DNA from: Volvox africanus
Taxonomy: Eukaryota > Chlorophyta > Chlorophyceae > Chlamydomonadales > Volvocaceae
Reading direction: 5' to 3'
NCBI GenBank assembly: GCA_030268105.1
Contig: BSDZ01000008.1
Coordinates: 3,162,001-3,226,000 of the forward strand
Length of the DNA: 64,000 bases
A program made the translations under genes and the position numbers. The first letter of the stretch is position 1, and every line of letters begins with the position of its first letter. Positions 62,301 to 64,000 of this stretch are shown here, in pieces. The notes under the pieces are model-generated. The model searched no databases. It was not told the origin of the DNA and saw only the letters and a list, made by a program, of their open reading frames with translations.

Positions 62301-64000
62301 GACGAGGAGGCGGTGAAGGTGCAATTCCACGTCGGACCATCACCATCACCATCACCATCACCATCAACAGCGTCAGGAGTGGCGGCGCGGTCGGGGGGCC
62401 CTATGCTGCTCCGTTACGTGCCCGTGAACCCCAACCCCACCAACACCAACAGCGCCGTGTTCTTCCTCTGTCAGGTGGGGGCCGCCGACACCGACGGAGG
62501 GATTGGGGGGGGGAGGAGGGAGATGCAGAGATGCTGCTCCCGAGTCCTGAAGGCGTCCTCTGCTCTCGACTGCAGTCCCCTGCTTCAACACCCTGACCTC
62601 AAGACGTCCCCCGCAGTCCACGGCATTGAAGCAACTTAATGGAAGCACATCACCCCCAAACCCACCAAACCCACCAAACCCACCAAACCCACTAACCCCC
62701 ACCCATTGTGGAATCGGGTCTCTGACCCACTCCACCTTCACTCGTGCAGGTGGGAGAGGACGACCCACGGGACATCCGCCCCGCCGTCCTGTTGGACTTC
62801 CTCGCCAAGGTTGCCTCAAAGCCGGCCTTCCACGAGCTCCGCACCCGCCAGCGGCTGGGCTATGTGGTCAGCCTGAACAAGCACCGGCTGGGGGGCGGCA
62901 TGGGGCTGGCGGTGCGGGTGCAGAGCCCTGACCGCCAGCCGGGGGTACTGAGGCTGCGGGTGGCGGAGTGGTTGGAGAGCTTCGGCCGGGAACTGCGAGG
63001 TGGGGACTGGGGGGAGACATGGACTTTTCCCTTACCCTCACCCCCTCACCCCCTCACCCCCTCACCCCCTCACCCCCTCACCCCCTCACCCCCTCACCCC
63101 CTCACCCCCTCACCCCCTCACCCCCTCACCCCCTCACCCCCTAACCCCATCATCCCCTCACCCCATCAACCCCTCACCCCATCAACCCCTCACCCCATCA
63201 ACCCCTCACCCCATCAACCCCTCACTCGGTGGGGCCCTGCTCAACTGAAGATGGGGCGCAGAAAGAACGGCATCGGGATATGCGGAAACGGGAGCAACGA
63301 GGGGGGGAAGCACTTGCCCATGAATTGCGTCTATGTGGCTCTTTTGTGTGCGTGTGTATTTTGGAGCATCTCTCTCTCAATATATATATATATATATATT
63401 GAGAGAGAGAGAGATGCTCCAAATATATATATTTGTGTGTGCGTGTGTGTATAGGGTACAAGTCGCGTGCGCACCCCCTCATGCCTCATACTTGCAGAGC
63501 TGGCTCCGGAACGACTGGCTTCCTTCAAGTTCGCCCTGGCAGAGAAGTACCAGGAGCCGCCGCGCTCGCTGGCGGAGGCGGCCGGGGCGACGTGGCGGCC
63601 CATCCGCTACCGCAGCTACGCATTTCGTAAAGCGGAGCGGAAGGCTGCGGCGCTGAGGGAGCTGGGACTGCAGGTATGCACGTGTTTGTACACGTGTGTG
63701 TGTATACGTACGTGTATGTTTGCCGTACGTCCGAGCACCTTATTCGGTTTGTAATGCCGGAGGCTGCTTCAGTGTGCCGCCTTAACGGACATCCGGTTTC
63801 GAGGCAATGTGGTGGTGATGATGGAGGTGGGGTGAGCACGTGCTGTTGAAACGGGTCCATCTCCCCGTACCGTACCGTACCGTACTACGCCAGTGCGGTT
63901 TTTACTTTACAGCCTTGCTTACCTTTCCTCACGGGCCCTATGCTCGTGTGTTCAAACTTCAGGATCTGGTGCAGTTCTACGAGCAGCATGCATGTCCCTC
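54273..64000 (+). CDS. M16-family zinc metallopeptidase (insulysin/nardilysin type), 3' end outside the window
   Basis: Fifteen exons join in frame: 54273-54689, 55409-55487, 55745-55863, 56360-57039, 57496-57613, 57797-57904, about 58353-58502, 59100-59242, 59610-60069, 60617-60882, 61174-61571, 62002-62474, 62750-62999, 63498-63673, 63963 onward (about 1,291 codons). The inverted zinc motif HWLEH is at residues 131-135 and Glu205/Glu212 lie 70 and 77 residues after His135, the same spacing as in human insulin-degrading enzyme. GSSRYPDDKDYKYFLSQHGG, LGHEGRGSLAAVL, RLWHRTDVSFGVPK and FHELRTRQRLGYVVSLNKHR are family landmarks; the last keeps the Arg and Tyr seven apart that bind substrate. The four M16 domains should form a chamber that degrades short peptides, in cytosol or an organelle; the basic, Ser/Thr-rich N-terminus could be a targeting peptide. 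Gly/Ser- and Pro-rich insertions enlarge exons 4, 9, 11 and 12. The acceptor of exon 7 is uncertain. Confidence 0.88.
55895..55928. repeat. 12-base tandem repeat in an M16 intron
   Basis: The unit CAGTTAGTCGAG occurs twice, followed by a partial third copy (CAGTTAGTTGTG). Confidence 0.85.
57439..57486. repeat. 19-base tandem repeat just before an M16 acceptor
   Basis: CCAACAAACTCCAACGGAA occurs twice plus a partial third copy, ending ten bases before exon 5. Confidence 0.85.
57905..57944. repeat. (GGGA)n tetranucleotide repeat at an M16 donor
   Basis: GAGA and then GGGA units begin inside the GTGAGAGAGG donor region of exon 6 and continue about 40 bases. Confidence 0.85.
59299..59422. repeat. 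(GTATGT)n microsatellite in an M16 intron
   Basis: Over 100 bases of GTGTAT/GTATGT units in the intron between exons 8 and 9. Confidence 0.9.
60178..60201. repeat. (TTGG)n repeat in an M16 intron
   Basis: Six TTGG units in the intron between exons 9 and 10. Confidence 0.85.
63037..63229. repeat. Minisatellite of CACCCCCT units grading into CACCCCATCAACCCCT
   Basis: About thirteen near-identical 8-base units, followed by about four 16-base or 17-base derived units, fill most of the intron between exons 13 and 14 of the M16 gene. The strand bias is extreme: the plus strand has almost no G. Confidence 0.9.
63361..63423. repeat. Near-perfect inverted repeat (hairpin) in the last complete M16 intron
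   Basis: TTGGAGCATC plus a TC run plus CAATATATATA is mirrored by TATATATATTG plus a GA run plus GATGCTCCAA. The arms pair over their whole length except for four extra bases in the GA run, and the centre is an uninterrupted TA tract. Confidence 0.9.

Overview
The window is nuclear DNA of a green alga, most likely a volvocine such as Volvox. The genes are intron-rich with GT-AG junctions. Their exons carry long Ala, Gly, Ser and Gln tracts. TGTAA, the usual chlorophycean poly(A) signal, follows two of the genes. A short interstitial tract carries TTTTAGGG units, the Chlamydomonas telomere repeat. An SBP-box factor, a family of green algae and plants, is present. I see no operons, tRNA, rRNA or CRISPR.

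Layout. (1) 204-950 (+): last exon of a Lys/Arg-rich, probably nuclear protein. (2) 4730-21765 (+): a giant 14-exon gene for a protein of about 4,290 residues, with one IQ motif and Trp-containing basic helical segments near the N-terminus and a very long low-complexity remainder. Its GC-AG intron 12 holds an AT-rich fragment that reads as the P-loop part of a Rickettsiales-type NB-ARC protein. (3) 23913-24315 (-): the last two exons of an unidentified gene. (4) 26436-30342 (+): BUD22/SRFBP1-type ribosome-biogenesis factor with a duplicated C-terminal motif. (5) 30.3-37.8 kb: no confident gene, but coding-like fragments on the minus strand, one broken by an in-frame TAG. (6) 37789-44443 (-): two-repeat MYB transcription factor with a very long Gln/Ala-rich tail. 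(7) 47345-51138 (+): SBP-box transcription factor, divergent from the MYB gene across 2.9 kb. (8) 54273-64000 (+): M16 (insulysin/nardilysin-type) zinc metallopeptidase, cut by the window edge.

The genes are independent transcription units with no evident common pathway. The head-to-head MYB and SBP pair is the only arrangement suggesting shared regulation. Gene models were assembled by hand from splice sites and reading-phase continuity; every junction listed keeps the frame, but none has transcript support. Introns and intergenic DNA carry many microsatellites, a 63-base near-perfect palindrome and several short tandem repeats. The most unusual observation is the bacterial NB-ARC fragment inside the host intron at 17.6-17.8 kb.
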